64,000 nt of DNA from Effrenium voratum (GCA_963377175.1 CAUJNA010001587.1:1-64000); one strand, 5' to 3'; numbered from the stretch's first letter, positions 25,477-38,395 are shown. The notes: generated by a model from the sequence alone, not told the origin. Translations and numbers: made by a program.

Positions 25477-28400
25477 GAAAGGAGAGGAAATAACATGTAA
25501 CTTCCGACACTCCAAAAGAAGCGAAGGGAATGGACCCGAGCGCTGGAAGGAACTTCACCTTGTCTCCAATCCATTATCTAGGAGTTAACGAGCGGGCGAG
25601 TTCGCAAGCATTACATTGTTGTGCCGGATGGCGGATTTATCATTCATTTTTCATTCTTTCTTCATTCTATCATTAATCTCATTATCTTATTGTCTCTTTT
25701 ACTTCTCTATTTTCTATTTTATAATTCCTGTCGTTAGTCTTCTCCAATAGATCACAAATAGAGGAAAGAGATGTGAGAGGGAAGATAAAAGATACCGAGA
25801 TAGCGAGGTGATGAGTGGGTTGTAAGGCTTGCCATGGCATGTATCTTCTCACTTCGTTCTCAACCTCTTTTCTGTTGTCCCTTTTCTATTCGTGAGCTCA
25901 CAGTGTGTAACCAAGTGAAGGAAATGGGAAAGAAGCAAGTGAAAGACAGATAGGGTTGGAATAGATTTGTAGATGGAATGTGTGTTTATTTGCTTTCATT
26001 TGTTGGTTTTCTCTTTTCTTCTTCTTTATGTTTATTGCTTTCCTTCTTCCTTGTCACCTATACCCCAGTTCGTTTCCTCACTGTCTTTTCCTCCTGTCTT
26101 CATCCCTCACGCTCGCATTCCTTTGTCCACGAGCTGGCCGAGGGATGAGAAAGACAGGGAGAGAAGTAAAAGAGAAAGAAATAGCGGCTCCTCACCTTCG
26201 TTCGATTCCCTATGTCGGTTAATGATTTCCCTTTGCTTTTCATCTAGTTCTTCATCATGTGGGAGCTGAGGCACGAAGGCGAGTTGGAGGCAATAAATGA
26301 ATGAGGGAAGAGGTAACGAATGAACCGACATGAATCCCTCGCCTTTCTGAGGCCTCATCTCATGTCCCTTCACTTACACTCCCTCCCTTGACTGGTGGAG
26401 GGATGGGGACTGAGTTGTAGAGAGGCCTTCACGCTCCTTCCTATGGACTCGCGAGCGATGAAAGCGAGGGTAAGATGTTAGTTCCTTCCTCCCTTCCTAC
26501 GTCCTTCCCTTTCATTTCCTGTTTCTTTTGGATGTTGAAGGACGTAGAGATGAAGGAAGGAAGGAATGGTGTGTCTCTTCCCGTCAGCTCGCTCCTACCG
26601 TCTCCTCCTTCCTATCTCTGAGAAGTTGGGACGGAAGGTGACAAAGAGATAGAGAGAGAGGAGAGACAGGAGGGAGTTATATGGTTGGGTGAAGGTCCTT
26701 CCCTTTCTTCTCGTTTCCTCATCCTTGCTCTCTTCGTCACCGGAAGTAACGTCTGGAAGGACCTTTCTCTCGTACCCAACCACTCACTCCATCCCTTGGC
26801 TGTCGCTCCCAACATTACATCCCCAACGGACCTACACACAGCGGCGAAGGGATGAGACGGTGGGAAGGTTGGGGATGGAAGTTAACTCCTAAATGCTGTT
26901 CCCTCCGTCACATTGTCATCCACATACCAGCCCCTCTTATCTCTGGGGCTTGACTCACCCAACTGTCACCATCCTGTGCCGGAGGTTCCAAGGGAAGGCG
27001 AGAGGCACGTAGGAAGGAATCATCTCTCACTATCCCTTTCACTGCTTCCCTTGCTCTCTCTTTCCTTGCCTCGCCTGGACTCGTCCGTCAATGATAAAGA
27101 TGGGAAAGGAAGGGACTGACGTAAGAACAAGGGACGCATGAAGTGAAAGGGAGTGAGTCAGTGGATGGTCCTCTTCTCACGGCCATTACTTCCAAGCCGT
27201 GGAGGACCTATTATCTTTCACTCTTCCTTCTCCCCCTCTTCACCCACAGGTTCCTCCGCTCTGTATCATCTGGAGCGTGAGAGGAACTGGGGAAGAGGTA
27301 AGAGAAAGGAAAGCATATTATTTCCCGTTCATTCAAGCCCTGCAAATGTAGGTTCCAAGAGATACAGAAAGGGACAGGGCTTGGGTGATAAAGGAATGGG
27401 AAATAGTGATTCCTTATCCTCTCTCGCTCTCATCCTGACCAAGGGAAGATAACGGTGAGGCGAGAGGATACACTCTTCTTCTTCTCTCTCCGAATCCCTC
27501 TCCTCACGGTTATTCTTCTCTTTCCTTATCATGTACCGGTTAATCTCTGTCCGTGAGAAGAGGAGAGGGATCTGGAAAGAAGTGCATGACAAAGAAAAGA
27601 GAAAAAGGAAAATAATAAAAGAGAATGAGATGCTCTTCCTTCCTTCACCCTCACTTCGCTCGTGTCGCTTGGAAGCGGCGGAAGTTAACGAGCGAGAAGT
27701 GAGGAAAGAGGAGATAAAAGGGCTGGCCCCACTCTTCCATCGTGGTCCTTCCACCGACAGCGGAGAGAGACAGAAGGGACACGGTCAGCTCCTATAACTC
27801 GCCTTCCTGTGGCACACGATGGAAGTAATGACAGAGAATAGAGCCACAGGGAGAAGAGGATAATATGAAAGTGAGATGAAAGGAACGAAAAGTGACTGTG
27901 AGACCGATCCTTCGGTCACCATCTCACTCCTCTCTCCTTTCGTCGTTATCATTCCCTTTATTCTTACCTTCCTTTACCTTTCACCCGCAACCTTCGTCTG
28001 CAGTCACCGGAAGGAGAATGATGGTGACCAGACGGTAGCGAAGGGTGAAGGTAGGAAGAGGAAAAGGGACATGTCTTCATCCTGGATCCATCTCTCCTTT
28101 CCATTCCTATCTCTTCCTGGTCTTCCTTCATTCATTCTTCATACGTCGACCGAAGGGAAGAGGTAATGTCAACGAGAATAAAGGAGAAGAGATAAGGGAG
28201 AGGAAATGGATCCAGAATGAACCCTTGACTCGCCTCCATTCCTACTTCCTGGCGAGTGAATCCCATCATTAACCCACCTTCCTCCGCTCTCTTCAAGAGC
28301 TGCCAAGGGCTGAGAGGAGGTGGTTAGAGGAATATATAAGTGCCCGGAAGCCCATAGGCGAGAGGGAAGGGTTTGTGGGACGGTGTACCTTCATTCTTCA

Positions 28401-29631
28401 TTCGTACTTACATGACACCGTCCATCATCTGTTAACCCTTAGTCTCTCCCGTACGCTCTCATCTGGTGGAGCGAGGGAGAAGGTAGTAAGGTCTGGATCT
28501 TTGTCACCGCTTTTCACCCACCGTCGTGGATGGTATATAGAGATGAAAGATTAGAGAGTGACAAAGGGACCAGGAACAGATAGGCCGTCTCTTCGTTCCT
28601 CAACACACACACACAGCCCACGAACGGACGGGTGAGGGAGGATGTAGAAGTGAGTGGAAGGGCAAGGCCCGAGAGGAAGGTTTGGAGGGACAGTCTTCCT
28701 TCTACCGTCTCGCCCCACGGTCAGGGCTTGCCTGGTGGCGGAGGTTGAAGGGTAAAATAGACTTATAATTCCCTCTTCTCTCAGTCTTCTCTGTGAGTGC
28801 TATCCTTCTCTTTCCCTACGTCCTCATCCAAGGGACGGGAAAGGAAGAAGGAATGCATCATCTCTCATTCTTTCATTTTCCCTTCTTTACCTTCCTTTTC
28901 CTTAGGTCTTCTCTTTTCTATTCTTTACCTACCTTTGTGTCTCTCAGAAATCCATTATCTCAGATCTCAAATAGAATTACAAAAGAGGAAGAGATACCAA
29001 GAGAAAGAAAAGAAGCATTCCCAACAAGCCGGATGGCGACCTTTCCGTAATAGCTATCACTTACCTGTCTCTTCATTCATTACTTTTCCATTTTCTATTT
29101 TCTTATAATTTATTTTGTCTTTTTATCTTTTTCTTTTATTTCTGTTCCCTTTGGTCTCTTCGCTGGATGTTCACACCATTTGTTCCCGTTCGAAAAACGG
29201 GTTACACAATAAAGGATAGCACGGAGGGAGATAAACGCCCTCCAATGCCTTTATTATGCCTTATCTTTTATGGCTTTCACATTGTGGTTGAACTCTAGGA
29301 ATTTCCAGCATTAATTGCTTGGCATATTGGGAGTTCTGGAATTTAAGGAATGAATAGTGGATGAAACGAGAGAGAAAGAAGAATACAGGAAAAGAAGAGC
29401 TCCTACAAATTAATTCTATCATATTAACTCCTTTTCATTTGTTGGGTTATTTCCCTTTTTCTTTTCCCTTGATTACTTCTTCCTTGGGATGGGTGCAAAC
29501 CCTGGAAATAGAGATGCAAAGAGATGTCAGGTTACAGTCTAGGAAATAGTGAGGAAGGAAAGTGAAAGACATAAGAGATAAAAGAGATGGGATAAAGAAA
29601 TGGCCCGTCCTTTTTCCAATCACATGCTGTA

Positions 29632-29660
29632 CCCAAAAAAAAAAAACAAAAAAAAAAAAC
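29632..29660 (+). repeat. A12-C-A12 insertion present only in the left arm
   Basis: Left arm reads GCTGTA, then CCC-A12-C-A12-C, then CCCTCGCCC. The right arm (about 47045-47060) has GCTGTA directly followed by CCCTCGCCC on the matching strand. The insert is 29 bases, which accounts exactly for the shift of the paired-coordinate sum from 76686 to 76715. Origin unknown: slippage, capture of an oligoadenylated end, or a sequencing or assembly error in one arm. Confidence 0.85.
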
Positions 29661-30063
29661 CCCTCGCCCACGGGCTATCACTTTAGGATTACATCCATCA
29701 CACACACTCACCTAAGATCCAGAGGTCTACAAACAATAATAAAAGAATAGAAATGAAAAGGAAAAGATAATGTTCATTCGCCTTCCATCACCAGCGAAGA
29801 GATGAGCGCTGGGGTGATGAAAGGATGAGTGAAAAGGAAAAAGGAATATCTATTGGCTCCCAGAGCTTGCCTCTTTCTCTCTTCCTACGTCCTCGTTCAC
29901 TCGGTGGTCGCATGGAGGATTGGATGGTAACTCAAGGTCTTATCCCACTCCAACCAACGAGGTAAACCGAGAGAGAGGGTAGGATGGAAGGTTGAGGCTC
30001 TCCGCTCCCTAAAGTCGCTATCCCATCTGTCTTCATCATATTGCATCTCTTTCCCTTTCATAT

Positions 30064-30120
30064 CCTTCACCAGTTTGTACGTGAGGTAACTTGTGAATCC
30101 TACAGATGAACTGGTGAAGG
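30064..30120 (+). repeat. Hairpin in the left palindrome arm
   Basis: CCTTCACCAGTT (30064-30075) pairs with AACTGGTGAAGG (30109-30120), a perfect 12-bp stem. The mirror copy is near 46595-46650. Confidence 0.88.
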
Positions 30121-30513
30121 GAAAGGGTAAAAGAGATGATTACCTAACTGCCTCTCCTTTCCATGTCATGCTTTTATTAGTGACGAAGGCAGTTAGGAGT
30201 TAATGTTCATTCCCTACGCCGTCCGGTGTCTTCCTCACTGTCATTCACCTACCGTCTACCACTTCATGCCTTTACTAACTTCTGGATGAGGAATCACCTC
30301 TCTATTTCTCGGTTTTAATGCTTGGTTTTCTTTTTGGTATTTTGTAGGATCCAAGAAACCGAGAATAGAGAGGGAGCAGAGATAAGGAAATGGAAAGGTC
30401 GCCTTCATGGCTAATTCTCTCATCCTAAGATATCGCTTTTACAGCAGTTAATAGACACTCACTTTTACCTGTCATTCCATTCCATCTAAGACACAGGAAA
30501 GAGAAAAGAGATG

Positions 30514-30590
30514 GGGAAGGGTGATATGATGGAGAGCGGTATCCCGGCCCTTGGCCTTCCCTTCATTCCCGCTCACCATCTAACCCTTCC
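30514..30590 (+). repeat. Hairpin, variant B of the shared stem family, with a mini-hairpin in its loop
   Basis: The 5' arm 30514-30539 is identical to 894-919, and the 3' arm again reads CCGCTCACCATC then CCCTTCCC. The loop holds ATCCCGGCCCTTGGCCTTC (30541-30559), which is absent from variant A but also present at 2901-2919. A mirror copy of the stem arm is at 46176-46201. Confidence 0.85.
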
Positions 30591-31520
30591 CACCATTCCT
30601 TTTCATTTCGGTTTCCAACTCCACGTCTCTTCACCCGCTCCCTTCAGTCGCTAGGACGTGGGAAACCGAATGAACGAATGGCCGTGTCTTCTCCAATAAT
30701 AGATTTGTAAGGAATGAGAAGACACGGAGAGAAGAGAGACTGAGGACGGCGAAGGAACGAGATGAATGGGAAAGCTGGCACTCACCTTCGCTCGTTGGCT
30801 TTCACTGTCATCTCTTTTCTCTTCGTATCCATCCCTCACTTTCCCCTCACTTCGCCCACCGGCGGTGAGGTGTGAGGAATGGAAAGGAGAGTCTGGTCGG
30901 TTCCCTCCCCCTCCGTTCTCCCTAGCCGGTCGGGGCTCAGAATGGAGGAGGGATAAGGGAAAATGAAAGAAGAAAGCCCACTCAATTCCACCTCTTCTCC
31001 ATTCGGTTACATTCCGTTCCTTTTTCCTTCATTCCTCTCCTTTGCTTCACCGGAAGGGACCTGAAGCGAGAGGAATTAAGAGAAGGAAAAAGAAGGAAGG
31101 AAGAGATAGGATCCCATTCTCTCCGATCATCTCCTCCGTCATTCACGTCCAAGAAGTGGATAAGTGAGGGACGGTGTAGGAATGAAGAAAACACGAGCTC
31201 TTTCCTCCCTATCTTCCACTCGTGAGTTCATTCCGAATGTCGCCCACCCGGCTGTTTCTCCGGAATTACGAAAGGAACAGGGAGGAAAAGGGGATGATGT
31301 ACCCAGCCTCACGGCCCCGCCTCTCAGCTGTCGGGTGACTCAAAGAAGAGGATAAGAGGAAAAGATAGGTAAGGCTTGGCTATTCCATTCCCTTCACGTC
31401 GGGTCGTAATAATTAATAAGGAAATGGAAAGAGAAGCCCGACTGGGAAGGGTGATAAGAAATACCAGTTCGTTTCAGGGAAGTTCATGCCCTTTCTCTAC
31501 CGGTCAATCCGGCTCTGAGA

Positions 31521-31540
31521 TAAACGATAGAAGACGCCGG
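31521..31540 (+). repeat. Dispersed 20-mer, copy 2
   Basis: Identical to 16788-16807. The flanking sequences of the two copies differ, so only the short element is shared. Confidence 0.8.
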
Positions 31541-34500
31541 AGATATAGGTCCTCAAACACAATAATAACCCACAGAGATAAAAGGGACGTAAATAGCTGA
31601 AAAGATGGATTGGAGATATGGTGAGTTGGTAAGCCTTATCTCGTCCTCATCTGGAGATTCCGAGAGAAGCGAAGGAAGAGCATTCTATTTCCTGTCAATT
31701 ATCTCTTTCACCTTTTCTACATCCCACCACCCCATCTCACCGGTGGTGATTGAAGGTGAAAAGAAACGACCAAAAGGAACAGGATTCTATCTTCAATCTC
31801 AACATCCAAGAGTTGGCTTTCCTGGCAGTCATTAGAATCCTTTTACACTTTAATATTTTCCTTTATTCTTGACTTTTGCTATTACGACGAAGCCCGAGGG
31901 CAAGGACGGGTAAAATGGTGATGGAATGAGAAGAAAGATAACGAAAAGAAGAGGAATAGATAGAGAAAGAAGAGCATTCTATAGACGGACCGTCCACTGG
32001 CCGGGATTTGAGGGACATCTTTTCATCTTATTATTGTCTCATTTCTTTTCTCTTTAATTGAGTTTATTTGATGGTGTTAGAGATTAAGATTGTAAACGAA
32101 ATAAAAGATAAAGAAAGAAGGATTGGAAACCGATCCAAAATACCAGACCTTACTATCAACTCACTTTCCTATCTCATCTTATAAACCTTTTTCTTTATTA
32201 CTTTCCTATATTATTTCCTTTCGTTTATTGGTGTTAGGATGTACACTCCATTACTTCCGACACAGTGAGTTAACAGGGAAGTGATGGTGAAAGCTGAGAT
32301 AAGATGGTCTGTAATTCAAGGATTTCAACATCTCTCTGTCATTGCTACATCATAAGATCAGGAATAAATGATTGGGTTTGTTTGGTGGAGTGAAGGAGAT
32401 TCCAAAAGTCGTAATAATTAATAATAGAATTTGTATATTTCTTTCTTCTAATTCCTTTTACTTCATTTTGCTTTATCCTTTATTGTTTGTTTTTATTGTA
32501 TTTGTCATAATTCTTTTATCTTAATTCTTGTTTATTCGCTTCCTCAAGGCATTTATGGTCATCTGTTTTCTCTTTCATATTCCCTGCATTCGTGAGTGAT
32601 AAATGCCTTGAGGATTAGCTCCCAAATGTAGGAATTCTTAGGGAGTGAAATGTAAGAGAAAAAGAGCTTAAGAAATCCTATCCCTCACCGTTTAACCCGG
32701 TGGCTAACACATTAGAAGTTAACTGACAAATGAAGATGGGATTATTACGACAAGAAAGCAAGTACAAGAATCTGGAAGAACTGCAATGAATGATAACGAA
32801 AAGAGACTTGTCTATCTCATGTTAGGATTTAATATTTATTTTCCTTTGTTCTCATCCTTTCATAACTTCTTCTTTGCTTTGTTAATTCCTTTTCCTTTAC
32901 CTTCCAATTCACGTTGTTATGACATGGGATTCATCTCTTAATTCTACTTTATAATTCCTTTTCCTAATCTTTTATTTTCTGGATTTACAATGTTAGGATG
33001 TTAATGAAAGATAGACCGCTGTGAAAGGGTCCTAGAGTGTGAGAAGAGACTAAGAGATAATACCCTTTCACATCTCCTTCCTACATCCTGTTTACCTGTC
33101 CTTATCTACCTTCTCTTGGACTAGGATGTAGGAAGATAACTCAAGACACAATAAAAGAAAGAAATGAATGACAAAGAAAAGATACAATATGAAAATAACT
33201 ATAAAATGCTTTATCTGGATTCATTTTGGGATGGTCCTTGACTTCTTGGTCACTTCCTGGTCAGTGTCTGTTCACCTCCGCCGGTGGGCGACAATGGGAA
33301 AGAATGGGATCATTTTGTATCTTCTAACTCTTATCTTCCTATGGTCCTTTCCTTACTATTAATCATCCCTTTCTTTCCCTAGGTTTCTTTCATCTTAATT
33401 TCTAATGTAATTCTAGAATAATAAATAGCTGAAAAGAAGTGTAAGGAATAGACCCTAAGGTATCAACGAGAACTTGTCTAACCGAAATGATGAGGTGATA
33501 GCCAAGACTAAGACATGGCATGTAGGGAAGAGATAAGTTCCTTTCTCATCGTTTATTTCCTTCTTCCTTGCTTCTTTGGTGAGTAGAGGGAGTTAACGAC
33601 TGACCGGTAAAGCCGGGAAAGAGTGGGAGAGATTGCTTTCTTATTGTCTTTTTTCTTTTCTTTTGTTGTTTATTTTATATTTTGGAGGTGTAATAATGTG
33701 GTTGAACGAAGACTGAGGGAAACGAATGGATGAGGGAACAGGACTCACTTTCTTGTCATTCTATTTGTGGGTTTTTATCCTCCTCTTTTTACCTGTAATT
33801 CTACATCTTGGGAAAGCCATTTCTTCTAAGCTTTTCTATTTTATTATTATTTATTGCTCTTCAAAGATGGATAATGCTAGGACAGGTGTAACAGTGAGTG
33901 AAGATACAGGAAACCATAAATCCCAAGATGAAAGAGATCTAACCTTAGAACCCACCTGTCCATACCTACCCCACCCTATCTCAGCTGGTGGGTGAATGCT
34001 ATCTCTCTCATTCCATTTCCCTGTCCTCACCTATGACGTTGGATCATTCCATGCAGCCATGTAACCAATAATAATCATTCCAGCCTTTTCCTTTTGTGTC
34101 ACCATTACAACTCCTCTTTCCTCACTAACTCCTACATGTCATGGATGAATGAATTTGGTGACACAATGACAGGAAAATGAAAGAAGATGTGGATATTGGG
34201 TCACAGGACCTTTCCTTACCACCCGCTCTCTCCATTCGCTATCTCATTACCATTCAAGCATCGAGAGACCAGACGGAGTCAAGGGAGAGAGATGGGAACA
34301 GCTTCTTTGCGAACTCCAGGCCTTACTGTCATGCCTTTCTTTTCCATACGTTATTCCCTCATTGCCTGGAGTTGGAGAGGAAGGTTTAGAGGAAGGAGTT
34401 AACCGACAGGTGGAGGAACCAACATTATCCAGAAGTTATGAAGGGAATAGAAAGAGTGGATAGTGATGGTTGGTTTTATCTTATGCTGTCACCTCTTTTC

Positions 34501-34815
34501 ATTTCTAAGTTACATTATGTTCCTCTCATCTCACTATCTTGGATCATTTTGACAATAAAAACTAAATTCAGAAACCAAAAGTAAAAGCAAAGAAGTAACC
34601 AGATTATTAACGAGAACGAAGTGTCCCATTCATTACTTGCCTCGGCTTCTCGCCTCCATTGTACTTCCCCTTTACCTCGTTCCTTCTGTCACTCTCTTTC
34701 CATTCTATTTCCTAATCCTTTACCACGTACGGACTAGTCCAAGAAGTGAGTGATAACAGATGAAAAAGGGAGTGATAATTAATAATAGAATTTCTATATT
34801 TTGCTTTCATCTTGA

Positions 34816-34835
34816 GTTTTTACGACATAATTTTG
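34816..34835 (+). repeat. AT-rich dispersed 20-mer
   Basis: GTTTTTACGACATAATTTTG is identical to 52441-52460 and differs by one base from the reverse complement of 24211-24230, which is the palindrome partner of 52441-52460. Just upstream, the 18-base sequence at 34776-34793 is repeated at 32415-32432. Confidence 0.75.
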
Positions 34836-35980
34836 AACATTAAATCTAAGATAAAAGAAAGAGCGAATTAACAAAGCAAAAGGAATCATTTCATCCAAAC
34901 AAGAACTGGCATTGGAAGTAAACAAGAAAGAAAGAAGGTAAAAAGAAAAGACACAACTGAATTAGTCCTGACATCTCGTTATTTCTCTCTTCTTTGCTTT
35001 TATGGAACTCTTCTTACCTCCAATAATCCCAGAAACCAAATAGAGGAAAGAGATGAATAAAGGGAATTATAAGGCATGTCGGTTAACTCGCTCATTCTTC
35101 CCTTCGTACCTCCCTTTCTAGTTGGTAATCATGGGAATTAGAATGTGAGGAATTAAGAGACCAAAATAAAGGGTTAACACCTAACTGCGTTGGAGGCCGT
35201 GTAGCGGTTGGACGAAGGTATGTCCTCCCTTTCACATCATGCTCTTCTTTCTTCTTCGTTCTAGAGACTGAGGCACGAAAGGAACGGATGGGAACGAAGG
35301 AAGAGCATGCATTCTATATCTTACGTTATCCCTCCCTGTCCTCTCTACAGTGTAGCTTGGATGATGAATGAGATGTAGAAATAGATAGAAAAGAGAGGAC
35401 AGGACAGAGGGAGATATCATATGGTGTAACTTCCCTTTCCTTTCGGTGATGAATAGTTGGATAAGGAATCATAGATAGAAAAGATACCGAAAGGAAGAGG
35501 GAAATGAAAGGTAAAAAGGATCTTGATCTCCCTTCATTCGGTTCTTTCCCTTCGTCTATCACCTCATTCCATTCGTAACTTCCCTTATCTTGGATGGCTC
35601 GTGGGTATGTTGTAGGTAATAAGGATTAACGAGCCAGGAAAGGAAGATAAGGGAAGGAGAAAAGATTGATTGGAGGAAGAGCTCGGTTTCCTGTTGACAT
35701 CTCTTTCATCGCTTTCTAGTTGTCTTGGTCAGAGCTCTTCCAACATTAAATAGTAATAATAAAGGAAAAGAAAAAGGGAATTACATTAAGATGAAAGTGA
35801 AATCCAGTCCTTCGTCACCTCTTGGTTCCTCACACCCTTTCACTTCTTAAGATCTTGAATGGCTTTCTTGGCGAGCTAATTCTAAGGGTTTCCACATCCC
35901 TTTCATATTCCCTCCATTCTTTCATCGCTCGCCAAGCATTAGAATCTTGATGAAGAGAAAGGAAGATATATAATGGCTCA

Positions 35981-36030
35981 TCCTGGCCTATCTATTTCTC
36001 TTTAATATTGGATCAGGATATAGGCCAGGA
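35981..36030 (+). repeat. Hairpin in the left palindrome arm
   Basis: TCCTGGCCTAT (35981-35991) pairs with ATAGGCCAGGA (36020-36030). The mirror copy is at about 40698-40747. Confidence 0.88.
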
Positions 36031-38340
36031 GTAGAAGGAATGGTAGAGAGAAGAGAGTGGAATGAGAGACACAGGAACGAATGGAGCGGGAAGGAATCTG
36101 AGGTAGGCCATATTCTGTTGGATCCAAATGCCTTATCTTTCCTCTCTTCTTTCGGATTATGAAGGAAGCATGAAGATGGCCTACCTTTCTATTCATCATG
36201 TCATCTCTTTTATCTTCCCCTTCACTCGTCCTTCCATGGTAGAGAGATAAGATACAGAGAAGAGAAGGACGAGGGGAAGATACAGATGATATGATATGAA
36301 GGAAATAGACTCTCCCGCCTTCTCTTTTCACTGTCTATTCTCTGTTCTTGAGGCTCTACCTCTTACCAACGAAGGCGGGAGGGTACATCCCTTGGTCATG
36401 GCTTGCCACACCTGTCTGTCATCTCTATAAATCTCTCATCCTTCCTCACTTTCTACGTTCGGGAAGGAGAATTACATTGGTGGGCAAGCCCCGAGAATTA
36501 AGGAATGAAAGAAAGGGAAGGGACCGGAGGGAGCGGTCACCCTTTCCCCATTCTATCATCTCTCGTCCTTACACTCCTCGCCTCTGGGCTCTTCCATCCT
36601 TCTTTCTTTTCTCTTTCTTTTCCAAATTCTAAGATGTAGAAGATATGGAAGAGAGAGCCCAGGAAGATATCGCGAGGTGAGGACCGCAGTTATACTCTCT
36701 TTCTTCTCGTTCTTATTCTCGCTTTCGACCTACAGGAATTACGATGAACATGGAAAAGACGAGGAACGAAGAAGTGAGATGAAAGGATAGAATGAAAGGA
36801 TAGAGGTGCTCTTCGCTTCCTCATGTTTCATAAAATTCCTCAGCTCATCTATATCTCTTCTCTAATACCATCCTAAACACCGGCCTATCATCGTCTTAGC
36901 TACATCCATACCAGCGAGCCGTGGTGAGGGATAAAAACGAGTTGTAGGGACAGAGGACGTAAAGAAGAGACAGGAAAGACACAATGGAGCGGAGGCGAGA
37001 GGAAAGGAATGGCTCACAGACTCACTCACCGCTCCCTGTCTCCTATCTGCTATCAGCCATCTTCCAGCATCTAGAATCCATCCCGCCTCTCAGTCTTCTC
37101 TGTGAGGCATGAAGGGATGGCCGCTTCTTTCTCTCCCTTCACCTTGCCTCCGCTCGGGCCTCGGTCGCGTAGGAGAAGATAGCGAAAGAAGGGAACTCCA
37201 GGACTTCATTCATTGCCGTCCGCTAGACAGCGATGAAAGGGAGCGAGAAGGAACAGAGGCAATGAGAGAAGAATGACAGGTGAAAGAGGCAATCAAGAGA
37301 CAAATGAATGGGTCAGCTCACCTTATGTTCGCCTCCATGTCATACCTCTTACACCTGTTCTCTCCGCTGCAGTCATCACTTGGAACAGCGGGTGAACAGA
37401 GGATGAAGAGGGAAGTGACAGAGAGGAGCTTCCCCCTGTCTTTTCTCTCATGCTTTTCCACGGTCTATCTTCTCTTTGTGACCGTGTAATCCAAGATGGC
37501 ATGAGAGATAGAAAAGACAGGAAGGACAAGTAATGACCAATAGCCGCTCCAACATAGAGAAGAGCGGGGTCATGTTCTCTCCCATCTTCACCCTTCGTCG
37601 TTTCCAAGAACTAGATAAGAGAAGGAAACGAACAGACGAAGGGAAGATGGAGAGGAGAAGGAACGAAAAGTGACAGATAATGATGGGATTCCTTCCTCCC
37701 TTTGGTCGTACCTCATCTATAGGAGATATCTTGGATGAAGGAATAGTGTGTGACAGAGATCCACCCTCCGCTCTCTCCACCCCGCTCCCAAGCCTTCGTC
37801 TGTCCCATCCTAGCCTGAGCGGAGAGCGGAGTAGATGATAAAGAGATGATTTCTCCCTCCCTCCTCCTCACCGACGTCGGTGGAACGGAGTGGAATGAAG
37901 GCTTGCCTCGTCACTCTGTCTGTGAGCCGTGACTCGCAAAGAAGCAAAAGATAGGAATGAAAAGTGAAAGATAAAAGACTAGAAAGATGAAAAAGAAAAG
38001 GGCTGGTCCCACTCGCTCGTCAGTCTCCCTCGTTCCTCACCAACATTACACCTCCCTTCGTGCCTCAGAGAATAAGAGGTACAGGATAGAGAAGGGAGGG
38101 GAGGTAGAGAATGGATTTGAAGTGATAGAAAATGGGAGATAAAAGGAACGGGTTAATAGCTGACCATGACCCATCTCTGAGACAAATAATGTCATTCATT
38201 TGTCATTTTCCATTTCCTGTAAGTCGTTATAATTAGCATGTAAACAAAGATGAATTCATGTGGCATCTCTTTTATTTATTTATCTTTATTATTTGTCTTT
38301 TCATTTGGTTATCTTCTTGTTTGTTTTTATTATATATTTG

Positions 38341-38395
38341 TATTTAAATTTGCTTTTTCTTTTAAAAAAAATAAAAGAAAAAGCAAATTTAAATA
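38341..38395. repeat. Centre of the palindrome
   Basis: TGCTTTTTCTTTT (38351-38363) pairs with AAAAGAAAAAGCA (38373-38385) around the 9-base spacer AAAAAAAAT (38364-38372), and pairing continues outward through the AT-rich flanks. A spacer this short means the two arms could extrude as a cruciform or fold as one giant hairpin. Confidence 0.95.

Larger units (their letters stand above)
22711..38363 (+). repeat. Left arm of the large palindrome (15,653 bases)
   Basis: Non-coding hairpin DNA with the same texture as the flanking unique DNA: nested inverted repeats, GC-rich mini-hairpins and AT-rich islands (for example 24190-24360, 32400-32560, 34780-34960). It is 65 bases longer than the right arm; 29 of these come from the insertion at 29632-29660. 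Reading frames here, such as 27329-27754 on the minus strand, have mirror copies in the other arm and no recognisable domain. Confidence 0.93.

Noticed and set aside
27329..27754. 141-codon frame on the minus strand with a truncated mirror copy near 48924-49187
   Set aside because: The mirror copy simply reflects the palindrome, and the frame is broken there by a small change. No domain or conserved pattern.
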